The notes under the pieces: generated by a model
Told to the model about the DNA's origin: nothing
The model's database searches: none
Seen by the model: only the letters and a program-made list of their open reading frames with translations
Shown: in pieces, positions 1-9,996 of the stretch
Layout: each line of letters begins with the position of its first letter
Position numbering within the stretch: the first letter of the stretch is position 1
Made by a program: the position numbers and the translations under genes
From: Verrucomicrobiales bacterium
GTDB lineage: Bacteria > Verrucomicrobiota > Verrucomicrobiia > Limisphaerales > CAIMTB01
NCBI GenBank assembly: GCA_016795425.1
Contig: JAEUHG010000005.1
Location: forward strand, 1 to 64,000
Length of the DNA stretch: 64,000 bases
Direction: 5' to 3'

Positions 1-3000
1 GTCTCTGCTGGCTGTAGGCCACTTGGTCAACGATCGCGAGGTCGGCGGTGACGATGGCAAGGTCGCCCTGGTCCGCGTCCAAGCGGAAGGCGAGATGATC
101 CGAGCGATCGTCGTTGTCGCTGTCGGCGATGAGACGTTGGAAGGCGCGTGCGCCGAGGAAACTGAGCGGTGGAAAGACATCCCGGCGCGGCCAACCCAGG
201 GGCTTGTCGGTGAGACTGAGGCTATCCAGGGCCACCGGGAGGTCGGTGGGATTGTGGATTTCGACGAAATCCTCCGTGTCACCCACGGCGAGCCATTCGG
301 TGAGTCGCAGACGCGTGGGGTCGCCCAACGGAAGGATCTGATTGGGAGCGCCCAACGTGGGTGTGCCAAGGGTCCAGTCGCCCCGAGCGTTGCGAGCGAG
401 GCTCAGATCGGCGACCTGCAGGCCGAAGCGGACGCTGTCGAGTCGCTGTCCGCCGCGATCAACCGACTCGTACAACTCCACGAGATCGCCGGCAGCGTCG
501 AGGCCGAAGCCCAAGTGATAGCCGGCGGTTCCGTTGGGCTCATCGGCGAGGACGACCAGGAAACCGCCGGCTGGAAGGGTGGTTCCAGCGGGGAAGACAA
601 AGCGGTTCGGGCGCGCGGGGTCATCGGTGAGCCGCATGCCGGACAGATCGATGGGACTGGCCCCAGCGTTATGAAGCTCGATGGCGTCTGGGGTGGTGCC
701 GTGATGGGAGAATGCGCCGTTGTTTCGGGCGAGCACCTCGTGAATGACCAGGCGCCGAAGCGCTGGATTGACGATCCAGGCCAGCGACCGGGTGGGGGCG
801 TTGGTGGATTGCCACACTCCGGCGGAATTGCGACCGATGGCGGCCAGGCGATGGGTGCCGGCAGCCAGATTGGTGAGGATCAGTGGGCTGTCGATGGACA
901 GGATGTCCGGTCCGAAGGAACCGTCGTCGAGTTGGTATTGGTAATGCGTGATCCCCGGGCCGCCGAAGGTAAGGACGGCGGAGTTCCGATGGGTGATGGG
1001 AGGTGGCTCGCCGGAAATGGAGACCCCCGGCGGAACGTGGGGGCCCATGTCGAGTCCATTGGGTCCGGAACGGAGCGCCGGCGAACCCGGGCGTAGCCGG
1101 AAATCGTTCTCCGTACTGACAAACAGCGGATCGCCGCTGCGATTTCCGTCTCCGGCGACGAGCGGGTCGTCGATGAGGCTGTGGGTGACGGACAGGTGGC
1201 GGTTGAGACTCAGGGCGGCGGCGGCGGCGGGCGGATCGAAGGCGGTGCGGTTATCCCAAAAAATATCGCCAGCCGAACGAACGTCGCCAGCGGGGAGCAC
1301 GACGGGGTTGGTGCTGCCGACGACAATCGCCGATTCCAGACTGCCAAGGTAAAGATTGTGATGGGAAGTGAGGCGGGCGCCGTTCTTAAGGAGAACGCCG
1401 TTGTCGCAGTCGATGAACCAGTTTCGGGCGACGACGATATCGGCGGAGGTGTCGGTGGCGATGCCGGAGGCGAGGCTGTCTCGCGGCGCATCGCGACGAA
1501 ACCGGAGGAAGACATTGCCTTCAATATGGGCATCGGTGCCGTCGAGATCGAGGCCGTCGTCGGAACCGTCGGCGAAGAGATTGTTGTAGGCTTGAAGGAT
1601 AGGCCCCGGACGTCGCCCGCCGGTGAAGTCAATGAGATCGCTATAGCCGGAGGTGCCGTCGAATCGATTGCCATCAAGAACCAATTCTCCGCCCGCGAGA
1701 ATGCCGTAGCCGATGATGGCCTCGCCACCGGCCATGCGCGGGAAATGGCAGTTGCGGATGACGAGCGAGGCGTTGTTGAAAAAGAGGCAGGTGTTGGTGG
1801 TGAGAAAGTCAATGGCTTCGAGGTGGGCACGGGAGAAGTCGATACGGAGGGCGTTGGCTCCCGGGTTGTCGAGAACGACATGGACGAGGCGGTTTTCGTT
1901 GGTGACATTGACGATCCCGATGCCGCCCCAGGCCGGGGCGCCGGGTCGTGAGGAGAGGCGGATTGGGGAATCGGCGGTGCCTTCGGCGACCAGGCGGCCC
2001 AGCACGGAGAGCACGGCGTTGCTGGCGAAGTAGACGGTGGTGCCCGGCTGAAGAGTCAAGGTGCGACCGGGCGGAACGGTCAGGGTGCGGTCGACCCAAT
2101 AGGGACTCTGGGCAACGGTCCAAGTGACATCCCGCGTGAGTTCAGGCTCGGAGATGATCGACTCAACGGGGGTATCGAACCAGATATCCAGCGTGCGCTC
2201 CTCGGTGACGACCTGATGGATATCGAGGGCTTGGACGATGATGCGGTTGAGTCCGGGACGCAGGGGGACAGCGGCATTGGTCCAGCGGGCTTGCCACGCT
2301 ATCCATGGGGTTTCGGTCCCGTTGATTCGGACTGACCGAGTGGTGACGGCATTCGCCTGGCCGGAGAGTACCACGGTCGGTTCGGTGGCGCGTGGGTAAC
2401 CCAGGGCGGTGGGCAAGGTGTGGACGATGGAGAGGGTGCGAGGGATCTGGGCGGCGACGGCTTCGGCGCGAAGACGAGCGTACCGTGTCATCTCGTCGAT
2501 GACCCCGGCATCCGCCACATCTTTGAGCCAATAGCGGGCCACAGCCTCGACCTGGGCAGGAGAGCAAGGTCCCTGCATGAGGCGGTCGAGTTCTCGGTAG
2601 TAGAGGGGCGCGAATTCGGGGTGCTTGAGCAGACGGTCCACCGACCGGACCGCGGTGGCCTGGAAGATGCCGGTTTGGATGGGCATCGAGACGGTGAAAC
2701 TCAGAAGGCTGTCGAGGTCGTGGGCGACGAGCAGGAAACGCGGGTCGTGGACGCCGCGATAGAGGTCGTAGTCGTCGCCGACGCCGGAGCCCAAGCTGGT
2801 TTCGGAGTTACCGAGAAGGCTGTTCCAGGCGAAGTAGCGGACCCACGCCTCGGGGTCGAGCACTTCACGGACGGCACGGGCATAGTCGGCATCGGCGGTG
2901 TTATTGAGCACATCGGTGAGACGAATGAGATCGCTCCAGTCGTTGGCTTCGCGGTTGGATTCCTTGGAATAGCCGAAGGAGACGTACGTGGCGCTGTTGG

Positions 3001-6000
3001 TGCCCAGGTAACTGAGGTCGGTGACCGGCCGTCGGCAGAAGTAGACGTTGCCCTCGGGGTCGTTGGGAAAGAGATCGCGGGCCCAATCGTCATCGATGAC
3101 CTGCAATTGGACAAAGGCGCCTTGCGCCGTTCGGTTGGTGGCATTGAGAAAGAGGTCGATGGGCCGCGCCCGGGCTGCGGGGACGCCCGATTGAAGGGCA
3201 AGCACGCTCCCGACGAGTTGGGACGGAGCCCATACGAAGGTGTTGATGTTGAGATCATCCACTCCGTGCCAGGGATCGTCGGTGGGGAAGTGAAGGCGCA
3301 GGTTTGGGACGATGGCGAAGCGAGTGGATGCGCCTCGAATGCGGATGGAGGCGCGCTGCCGAACCTCGATGTCGGTGCCGCCATCCATGATCACGGCGGC
3401 GATGAACGCGGCGTTGCTGCGGCGGTCGGCAGATTCATGGGCCCGCCGTTCCGTCTCCGTCATGATGAGTCGGAAACGGGGGCGGGTTCGCGGTCCGCTG
3501 GGTGCATCGACCAGGTACAGCGCGTTATCAACCTGGGTGGGAGCGAGCGATTCGTCGAGGGCCGGTGCAGGCCAGGTGCGCTCGTTGCCGGCACCATCGC
3601 GGGCAGCGATGTAATATTCGACGACCGCGCCGACGGCCTGGGGCGGAAGATCGGCGGCCCAGATCCCGTCACCTGCCAGACCGTCGCCGTGCAGGCCGTC
3701 ATCGGTCATGGGGACCGTCTCAAAGGGAGGAGGTGGGATTTGTTGGTGGAGTCGGAAGTGGAGATGGGCTTCGAGGCCGAGGTTTTGCTCATCGGAAAGC
3801 GTGGCCAGGACGCGCACCGGGGAACCGGGGAGGGGAGCCGGCGGCAACTGGCTGACGCCACTGACCAAGGGCGCGATGTTGGTGCGGGCGATCGAGTTGG
3901 GCGCGCCCGGGGTTCCACCCGCCACTTGGCTGGCGTCCCAATTCTGCCCGGAATCATTCGAGAGACGCGGTTGAATGAGTTCCAGAGATTTTCCCAGACC
4001 ATCGTGTTCCGCGAACCACTCCCAGCCTTGGGCATCAACACTCACCGGTCCGCGGCGTCGGCGGGCCCAGTCACCTTCAGTGGCGTAGTGGACGAAATCC
4101 GCGAGGCGCCCAGCCGCGTCGACCAGTTCCAGCGTCTCCCCGGAATTGCTGAGCGTCCCTTGCCATGGGCCGACCACCGGGGACACGTTGGGATAGACGG
4201 TGGCGAAGGCGGACGGGTCAGCGGCGACGACGACGGTGCCGCCGGGTTCGAGCACCAGATTGGAGAATGCGTAGCGAATGCCGCGGGTGAACTGCCAATG
4301 GTCGAGCGAGACCGGGGTGGTGCCCGGGTTGAGCAGTTCGACGAATTCATGCGCCGGATTGGCAGATGCCGGGCGGTACATGATTTCCGAGAGCACGACC
4401 GCGGGTTGGTCGGGCGCGCGGGTTGGGTCCGAGCCTGAGAGGTATTCCTCGAGATTGGACGCGAAGTCGGTGTCGGCGTCCTCCGTCGCATCGGAGGGAC
4501 GGTTTGGATCCAGGCCGTATTGCAGCTCCCAGGCATCCGGCATGCCGTCGCCATCGGAATCCGGAGGCAGGATCGAAAGACGCGCCACGGTACTGGTCAC
4601 GGAGCCGAGGCTGTTGGAAGCCACGACGAAATAGCCGCCGACATCGTCGACCGAGGCCGCGGGAAGGGTGAGGGCGGAGGTGTTGGCGGCCAGGAGGCGG
4701 GTTGGGCCGGACACGGAGGATTGGTACCAGCGGAGAACCAGTGGCGAGCCGGCGATACGGGTGTCGAAGGTGGCGGGCGCGCCGGCGGGGATGGCCTGAT
4801 CGGTAGGCGACTCCAGGATCCACGGCTCGGTCACGGTTTGAGGGCCGATCAACTCCAGGGAGAACGGGTGAGCCGCCGCGGGGGGAATGACGGGAGGGAT
4901 TCGTGCGGCGAAGACATTGGTGCCGGGCTTGAGCCAAGCCGAATCCAGGTTGAGGTGAACACCGGCCTCCGTTCCGGCATCGATCACGGCGAGTTCATGA
5001 TCATTCAGAAACACCTGGACGCCTGGGGACCCTTGCAGCCGGAGGCGGAAGACATCGGCAACGGCGGCTGGGGGCAGGTCGATCGTATGGCGAAGGTAGG
5101 TGGAGGTGTCGGGGTGGGTGGAGGATTCCGCGGGCGGGACGGGCCCGGGCACCGCCAGCCACGGCGCGTCGTTGAACGACACACCCGACCAGGCCGGGGC
5201 GACCGGTTGGGCGGTTCGAAAGGTCTTCCAGAGGGCGTTGGTGGGAAGGAGCGTGGTTTCGGAAGTGCGCGAGGCGAGGACCCGAGTGGACCGGCGCGTT
5301 GTGGCGACCTCGGCGCCATCGTCGGTGATGGCGACGGCGCGCCATTCCGTTGGGCCAAGGTGGCGGATTTCGGGGCTCCACGAGAAGGTGGCTTGGGTTC
5401 CCTGGGCGGTGCCCACGACCTCTTCATTCACGTAGAGGGCGAGGGACTGGACGGTGGTGGTGGACGAGACGGAGTCGACCCCGACGTTGATGGTCACCGG
5501 ACGGCCCTCGACGATGGTTTCGGTGAGCGTCGAAGGGGCCAGTCGCAGCGTCGTTTGATTGGACGCCGTTAGGCCGTTCGGACGTCCGGGGGTGGCGGGT
5601 TCGGCAACCCACTGGGTAGGGGCATCACCGAGGCCGGCCGGGGTGCGCCGTTGGAATGAGTGACCGGTTGCTTGCAACGGCGGCCACGGAGCGGAGGTTC
5701 GGAAGCGCACGCGGTCCTCGGAGTGGTACACAAGCTCCCCGGTGGCGAGTTGTTCCGGACGCTGGAGGCGGAGGTTTTCGCCATCGGAATCCAGCGTTCC
5801 GGACCAGGGCCCAAGGAGGCGCACCTGGGCGGGTACTTCGCGCTGAGCGCGGAAGACACTCGGATCGGACGCACAAATGACGATGCGTTCACCGGGCGCC
5901 AGGACGAAGCCGGGAGGGAACTCGAAGGCTACGCCATCCAGGCGCCAGGGGCGGAGAGGGTGGGCGGGGTCAAATAGCGCCACCGGACCATCCGTGAGAT

Positions 6001-9000
6001 TGGCGATCTCGATGAACTCGAGGTCGTCGGGATGGGTGGCGACGCCGATCTCCTGGATGGCGACCCGGGGGAGCAGCGGCGGGCCGTTCTCGTGGTCCGG
6101 GCTGGCCGATGCCAAGGGAACGATGTGCTCCCACTCGGAGTCGTCGAGAGTCCGTCCGTAGGAGTGGCGTTCAGGAACCGGTTCGTAGTTGAACTCCGAG
6201 GTTCCGCCGAGCAGGAGATCATTGGAATCCGCGGCGAAGAGCAGGAGTCGGCCGCCGCTGGGTGAGAGGCGGAGTTGTTGGACGGCGGGCAGTGCGGCGA
6301 TTTCAGTCGCATCCACGAGAACGAAACCTTGGGGTGGCAGGATGGTGCCTTCGGGAAAGGCGTATTTTCGGGGGTTGGCGGGGTCATCCGTGAGCCACCA
6401 ATAGCCGATGTCGATGGCGCGCGGTGACGGGTTATGGAGTTCGATCCACCAGGGTTGACCGGGGGGCGGCCGTGGGAAGACCTCATTGATGACCACGGGC
6501 AACGCCACCGGTGGTTCATCGGCGCGGCCTGGAGAACCGTGCGGAAAGGAGCTGTTGCGCCACGCGCGAGGGTCGGAGGGGGGCACCTCCGTCATTCCTG
6601 ATGGCACGAGGCTGAAGCCTTGTCCGGCTGCCAGCGTGGGCCACGGCGCGGTGTTGTTATAGGTGAGGCGCACCAGGACGTTGGTGCGCTGATGCGTCAA
6701 ACCGATGGTTTCGCCGGCGTTGTCCAGGCGTCCGGAATAGACTCCGGCGATGGCGACATCCGGATAGCGGGATCGAAAGGCTTCGGAATCGGCAACCAAC
6801 ACGGCATAACCGCCCGGGACGAGGGTCGAGCCGGCGGGAAAGGCGAACTGGATGCCTTCGGTGAAGGCGACGTTTTCGAGGGAGACGGCGTGGGCGGCGC
6901 GGTTCCGCAGTTCGATGAATTCGAAGGCGCGTCCATCGATGGTCCCGGATCCCAAGGGTTCGTAGTGGATCTCGGTCACCTCCAAGGTTTCGGGCGGCGG
7001 TTGGCGAAAGTCAGCCGTTGTGAGCGGGCTCCATTCGAGGCCGCGGAGGGCGCGCGCCTGGATGCGGACAGGCCCCGGGAGTTGGACGAGGTTCGAATCG
7101 GAGTAGGCGGTCCCGGAGGCGAGGCCTCCCGGTGCGCGCGGGTCCGAGCCATCGAGCGTGTAATAGATCATGTCGCCCGGAGCGCTGGCGAGCATGCGGA
7201 GTTCGGCGGGCGTGGAGGTCAGGGCTGGATTGAAATTGGTGGGCAAAAGGATGTGAGGGGCGGTGACGGTGGGCCAGAGACCGCGGTCCGCGAGAAAACG
7301 GAGCAAGGCGGCCGGGCGATGGCCGGCCCAGAAGGTGAGGTAACCGGTCTTGAGAGGTTCGGAGCGGACGAGTTGAACACTGGGTTCGGCCTGTTGCTGA
7401 AGAACGCCGGCTTCTCGCAGGACGTTGGTTTCCGTGAGGGCTCCGCTGCCGAAGAAGTGGCGTTGCACGCGATCGGCGAACAGCAGTCGAAACTCGGGGT
7501 TCGCATAGAACGCCGAAAAGACTTCGGCCACGACGGTCAGCGGCGCGTTGGTGGCGAGAAGGTCGGCGGAGAGCGTGTCGTGGGTAACCGTTTTCGGGGA
7601 CATGTACCCGAAAGTGGCTTCAGCGTCCCACACCAGGAATCGCCATTGGCCGCCCTCGGATCGTTCCCGGGCGAGCACCCAGTTGTTTTCGGGCCAGTCG
7701 GAGGTGGCGCTGTAAAGATTGAGCAGGGCGTAGTCCGCCAGGTTGACAACATCGAAGCGACGCTGGGCTTCGCGGTAACGGGCGTCGTCGGCGAGCGAAC
7801 CGGCCGACAGGAACGCCCGGTCTTCCTTCCAGCGAACCTCATCGCCTTCGGCGATTTCGATGGGTAGGACGATGTCCCAGTCGGCGGAGCCACCGGTGCG
7901 CGACTGAAGGAAGCCGGTGCGCAGGCGTTCGACGAGGTTGTAGTAGCTCTTGAATTGGCCGTTGATGAAGAGGTTGACCAGGATGCCGCGGCTGGTGGGT
8001 TGCCCCATCTGGCCGTAGAGCCGTCGGACGAGTTCGTCGCGAATGAACGGATTGGCCCAATCGTTCTTTCCCGCGCGGATGCGCAGGTCGTCGAAGCGAT
8101 CGCCACCCGGTCCCGCGAACAGCGGATAATCCAGTTCCGCCAGGCCGTACTCGCCACGGAAGAAGAGGCCGAAGGAGGGTTTGATGCGGAAGCTCAGGCC
8201 GTCGTGGTTCCAGACGATGTCGCCGGCGGGGGGCATGATCATGCGGGGCGTGGACCACAGGCTGGAGGATACCCGGAGACCACAGCTCCAGGGCCCTGCC
8301 GGGGCGGTCCCCGGCCTGAGGAGTTCGACCGTGGCCGGTCGTTCCGCGGCGGGTCCGCTCACCAGATACATGTTGTAATCGTCGGGCGAGTCAGCGCTCC
8401 AGATTTCTTCCTGGAAGGCTCCGACATAGTTCCCGCCGGCCACGGTCACCAGGCCTTGGGGGGCGAAGAACGTTCGCGAGGGAGGCCCGCTGAGAACCAG
8501 CGCTGGCATGTTGGTGAGGGCACTCGGCAGGCGCAGCAGGTAAGTCGCAGTGGCGACGTCGGATGGCACCCACCCGTTGCGAAATGCGCGGGTACGGACC
8601 GTCGTATTGGAGGAAACAAGGAAGGGAAGAGTGTAGTCGTAGCCGTTGGAGGGTGAAGGCTCCGAACCGTCGAGCGTGTAACGAACGCGCGCAAACGGAG
8701 TGGGGCAATGGAGTTCGACGTTCACATCCGCGTCGTAGAAACCGGCTTGGGGCGAGAGGGTGACGGGCTCGGTGCGGCCCAGAAGAAGGGGGCCTTGGTT
8801 GGCGCGACCTGGAGTCGGTTCCGGGAAATAGCCCCACGCGCCGGTTGCCTCATCGATGCCGTAGGAATGAAACGGATCCAAAGGGGGATACGAAGGAAGA
8901 AAACCAAAGGCGAGGGTGCCGTCCGGCCGACGCAGCGTCAGTGCTTCGCCGCTGCGGTTGAGTCGGAAATTGGTGTGGTGAAAACCGGACGAGGGAGAAC

Positions 9001-9946
9001 GACGGTCGAGGCCGCTGCAAAAGACCACCAGGTAGGCGCCCGGAGCCAGGCGCTGCGTGGGGAACGACCATTTCGCCGGGTCTGCTGGGTCGTCCGAAAG
9101 CGTCCAACCGCGAAGGTCGACCTCCTGATCCCCACGATTGTGGAGTTCGATCCAGTCGTGGAACTCACCGGCCTCCCCGGAGGATTCGGCGTGGGCTTGA
9201 ATGAGATCGGGATCGCGAAAGGCGCCGGAAGGTTCGGAGGCGCCGGCGAACCAGCGCCAGTCGGTGGTGCCGCCCACGAGTTCGAGGGAATCTCCATCGC
9301 CGAGGACGAGGCGAATGTCGGCGAGCAGGGTGGGGTCGTGGGGCAAGGCGCCGGCAGCGGGCCAGGTATTGTGAACCTGCACTGTCAGCAGGTTCGGTCC
9401 GGGCCGGAGGAATTTCGACGCCGGCCCAAGATCGATCGACACGGGCTCTGCAGAGGTGCTGGCGTTAAACGACGGGTGTCGGGCGGGAATGAACATTCCG
9501 GCAGGGCCAAGGTTGGCCCGAGCAATTTCCTGTCCGTTCAACGTGGCCAGCAAACCATCGTCGTAACGAAGGAGGAAGCGGAGCGGGACATCATCGAGCG
9601 GCTGACCGGGAGACACCGCGAAGACGCAGCGCAGGTAAAGAGACGGGGTTCGCCCGGCCATGGAAGCGCCGACATCCGTGACAATATTGGGGTAGCCGAA
9701 CCCGAAAGGCCCCTGGCCCTTGGACCACCCGCTGTCGTCAAAGCCAGGCTCGGTCCAGGCAGGTCCGACGCCAAGCCGTGGCCGGTCGGCATCCCACTTT
9801 AGCAGACGATCCGGCGGCGCGGGGGCGATCTCCGTGACGACGATCTGGCTGCCGGCGTGCGCCCGGCCACTCAGGCCCGGCGCCAGCACGACAACCAGCA
9901 GACAAAGGAGAGATTTCCAATACCGAAAACCAGCAGGCAACAACAC
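1..9946 (-). CDS. Giant secreted protein with two CotH kinase-like domains, seven lamin-tail domains and a beta-helix (3' end off the window)
   Basis: About 3315 codons are open from a GTG start to the left edge, so the C-terminus is missing; frame agreement was checked at codons near 9850, 4543 and 22. A signal peptide (residues 1-31, ending AHA) indicates export. Domains read in order: a galactose-binding-like region (35-200), lamin-tail (225-333), chitobiase C-terminal-like (396-472, YTLDGSEPS), CotH domain 1 (480-845, with DWPENNW and WDAEATFG), chitobiase-like (895-963, YYTLDGSDP), three lamin-tail domains (988-1096, 1152-1236, 1294-1389), a second galactose-binding-like region (1560-1690), an Ig-like stretch, an acidic calcium-type motif (near 1800, DSDGDGMPDAWE), lamin-tail 5 (1850-1950), CotH domain 2 (2150-2500), a right-handed parallel beta-helix (2620-2860) and lamin-tail 6 and 7 (3066-3150 and from 3208). 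CotH domains are protein-kinase-like. Substrate and role are unknown; a surface or extracellular scaffold is an inference. Confidence 0.93.
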   Translation of the reverse strand, partial: MLLPAGFRYWKSLLCLLVVVLAPGLSGRAHAGSQIVVTEIAPAPPDRLLKWDADRPRLGVGPAWTEPGFDDSGWSKGQGPFGFGYPNIVTDVGASMAGRTPSLYLRCVFAVSPGQPLDDVPLRFLLRYDDGLLATLNGQEIARANLGPAGMFIPARHPSFNASTSAEPVSIDLGPASKFLRPGPNLLTVQVHNTWPAAGALPHDPTLLADIRLVLGDGDSLELVGGTTDWRWFAGASEPSGAFRDPDLIQAHAESSGEAGEFHDWIELHNRGDQEVDLRGWTLSDDPADPAKWSFPTQRLAPGAYLVVFCSGLDRRSPSSGFHHTNFRLNRSGEALTLRRPDGTLAFGFLPSYPPLDPFHSYGIDEATGAWGYFPEPTPGRANQGPLLLGRTEPVTLSPQAGFYDADVNVELHCPTPFARVRYTLDGSEPSPSNGYDYTLPFLVSSNTTVRTRAFRNGWVPSDVATATYLLRLPSALTNMPALVLSGPPSRTFFAPQGLVTVAGGNYVGAFQEEIWSADSPDDYNMYLVSGPAAERPATVELLRPGTAPAGPWSCGLRVSSSLWSTPRMIMPPAGDIVWNHDGLSFRIKPSFGLFFRGEYGLAELDYPLFAGPGGDRFDDLRIRAGKNDWANPFIRDELVRRLYGQMGQPTSRGILVNLFINGQFKSYYNLVERLRTGFLQSRTGGSADWDIVLPIEIAEGDEVRWKEDRAFLSAGSLADDARYREAQRRFDVVNLADYALLNLYSATSDWPENNWVLARERSEGGQWRFLVWDAEATFGYMSPKTVTHDTLSADLLATNAPLTVVAEVFSAFYANPEFRLLFADRVQRHFFGSGALTETNVLREAGVLQQQAEPSVQLVRSEPLKTGYLTFWAGHRPAALLRFLADRGLWPTVTAPHILLPTNFNPALTSTPAELRMLASAPGDMIYYTLDGSDPRAPGGLASGTAYSDSNLVQLPGPVRIQARALRGLEWSPLTTADFRQPPPETLEVTEIHYEPLGSGTIDGRAFEFIELRNRAAHAVSLENVAFTEGIQFAFPAGSTLVPGGYAVLVADSEAFRSRYPDVAIAGVYSGRLDNAGETIGLTHQRTNVLVRLTYNNTAPWPTLAAGQGFSLVPSGMTEVPPSDPRAWRNSSFPHGSPGRADEPPVALPVVINEVFPRPPPGQPWWIELHNPSPRAIDIGYWWLTDDPANPRKYAFPEGTILPPQGFVLVDATEIAALPAVQQLRLSPSGGRLLLFAADSNDLLLGGTSEFNYEPVPERHSYGRTLDDSEWEHIVPLASASPDHENGPPLLPRVAIQEIGVATHPDDLEFIEIANLTDGPVALFDPAHPLRPWRLDGVAFEFPPGFVLAPGERIVICASDPSVFRAQREVPAQVRLLGPWSGTLDSDGENLRLQRPEQLATGELVYHSEDRVRFRTSAPWPPLQATGHSFQRRTPAGLGDAPTQWVAEPATPGRPNGLTASNQTTLRLAPSTLTETIVEGRPVTINVGVDSVSSTTTVQSLALYVNEEVVGTAQGTQATFSWSPEIRHLGPTEWRAVAITDDGAEVATTRRSTRVLASRTSETTLLPTNALWKTFRTAQPVAPAWSGVSFNDAPWLAVPGPVPPAESSTHPDTSTYLRHTIDLPPAAVADVFRLRLQGSPGVQVFLNDHELAVIDAGTEAGVHLNLDSAWLKPGTNVFAARIPPVIPPAAAHPFSLELIGPQTVTEPWILESPTDQAIPAGAPATFDTRIAGSPLVLRWYQSSVSGPTRLLAANTSALTLPAASVDDVGGYFVVASNSLGSVTSTVARLSILPPDSDGDGMPDAWELQYGLDPNRPSDATEDADTDFASNLEEYLSGSDPTRAPDQPAVVLSEIMYRPASANPAHEFVELLNPGTTPVSLDHWQFTRGIRYAFSNLVLEPGGTVVVAADPSAFATVYPNVSPVVGPWQGTLSNSGETLELVDAAGRLADFVHYATEGDWARRRRGPVSVDAQGWEWFAEHDGLGKSLELIQPRLSNDSGQNWDASQVAGGTPGAPNSIARTNIAPLVSGVSQLPPAPLPGSPVRVLATLSDEQNLGLEAHLHFRLHQQIPPPPFETVPMTDDGLHGDGLAGDGIWAADLPPQAVGAVVEYYIAARDGAGNERTWPAPALDESLAPTQVDNALYLVDAPSGPRTRPRFRLIMTETERRAHESADRRSNAAFIAAVIMDGGTDIEVRQRASIRIRGASTRFAIVPNLRLHFPTDDPWHGVDDLNINTFVWAPSQLVGSVLALQSGVPAARARPIDLFLNATNRTAQGAFVQLQVIDDDWARDLFPNDPEGNVYFCRRPVTDLSYLGTNSATYVSFGYSKESNREANDWSDLIRLTDVLNNTADADYARAVREVLDPEAWVRYFAWNSLLGNSETSLGSGVGDDYDLYRGVHDPRFLLVAHDLDSLLSFTVSMPIQTGIFQATAVRSVDRLLKHPEFAPLYYRELDRLMQGPCSPAQVEAVARYWLKDVADAGVIDEMTRYARLRAEAVAAQIPRTLSIVHTLPTALGYPRATEPTVVLSGQANAVTTRSVRINGTETPWIAWQARWTNAAVPLRPGLNRIIVQALDIHQVVTEERTLDIWFDTPVESIISEPELTRDVTWTVAQSPYWVDRTLTVPPGRTLTLQPGTTVYFASNAVLSVLGRLVAEGTADSPIRLSSRPGAPAWGGIGIVNVTNENRLVHVVLDNPGANALRIDFSRAHLEAIDFLTTNTCLFFNNASLVIRNCHFPRMAGGEAIIGYGILAGGELVLDGNRFDGTSGYSDLIDFTGGRRPGPILQAYNNLFADGSDDGLDLDGTDAHIEGNVFLRFRRDAPRDSLASGIATDTSADIVVARNWFIDCDNGVLLKNGARLTSHHNLYLGSLESAIVVGSTNPVVLPAGDVRSAGDIFWDNRTAFDPPAAAAALSLNRHLSVTHSLIDDPLVAGDGNRSGDPLFVSTENDFRLRPGSPALRSGPNGLDMGPHVPPGVSISGEPPPITHRNSAVLTFGGPGITHYQYQLDDGSFGPDILSIDSPLILTNLAAGTHRLAAIGRNSAGVWQSTNAPTRSLAWIVNPALRRLVIHEVLARNNGAFSHHGTTPDAIELHNAGASPIDLSGMRLTDDPARPNRFVFPAGTTLPAGGFLVVLADEPNGTAGYHLGFGLDAAGDLVELYESVDRGGQRLDSVRFGLQVADLSLARNARGDWTLGTPTLGAPNQILPLGDPTRLRLTEWLAVGDTEDFVEIHNPTDLPVALDSLSLTDKPLGWPRRDVFPPLSFLGARAFQRLIADSDNDDRSDHLAFRLDADQGDLAIVTADLAIVDQVAYSQQR

Positions 9947-9996
9947 GCGCGGTTAATGTCGGCGATTTCGTCGATGGCGCAATACCTGGTTTTCGA

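Noticed and set aside
2420-4438. 672-codon open frame on plus, plus similar ones at 23-1096, 4520-5572 and 6620-7867
   Set aside because: Antisense to the giant minus-strand gene; compositionally odd (Gly/Arg/Asp/Val-rich), no recognisable domains, whereas the minus frame reads through lamin-tail, CotH and beta-helix domains.
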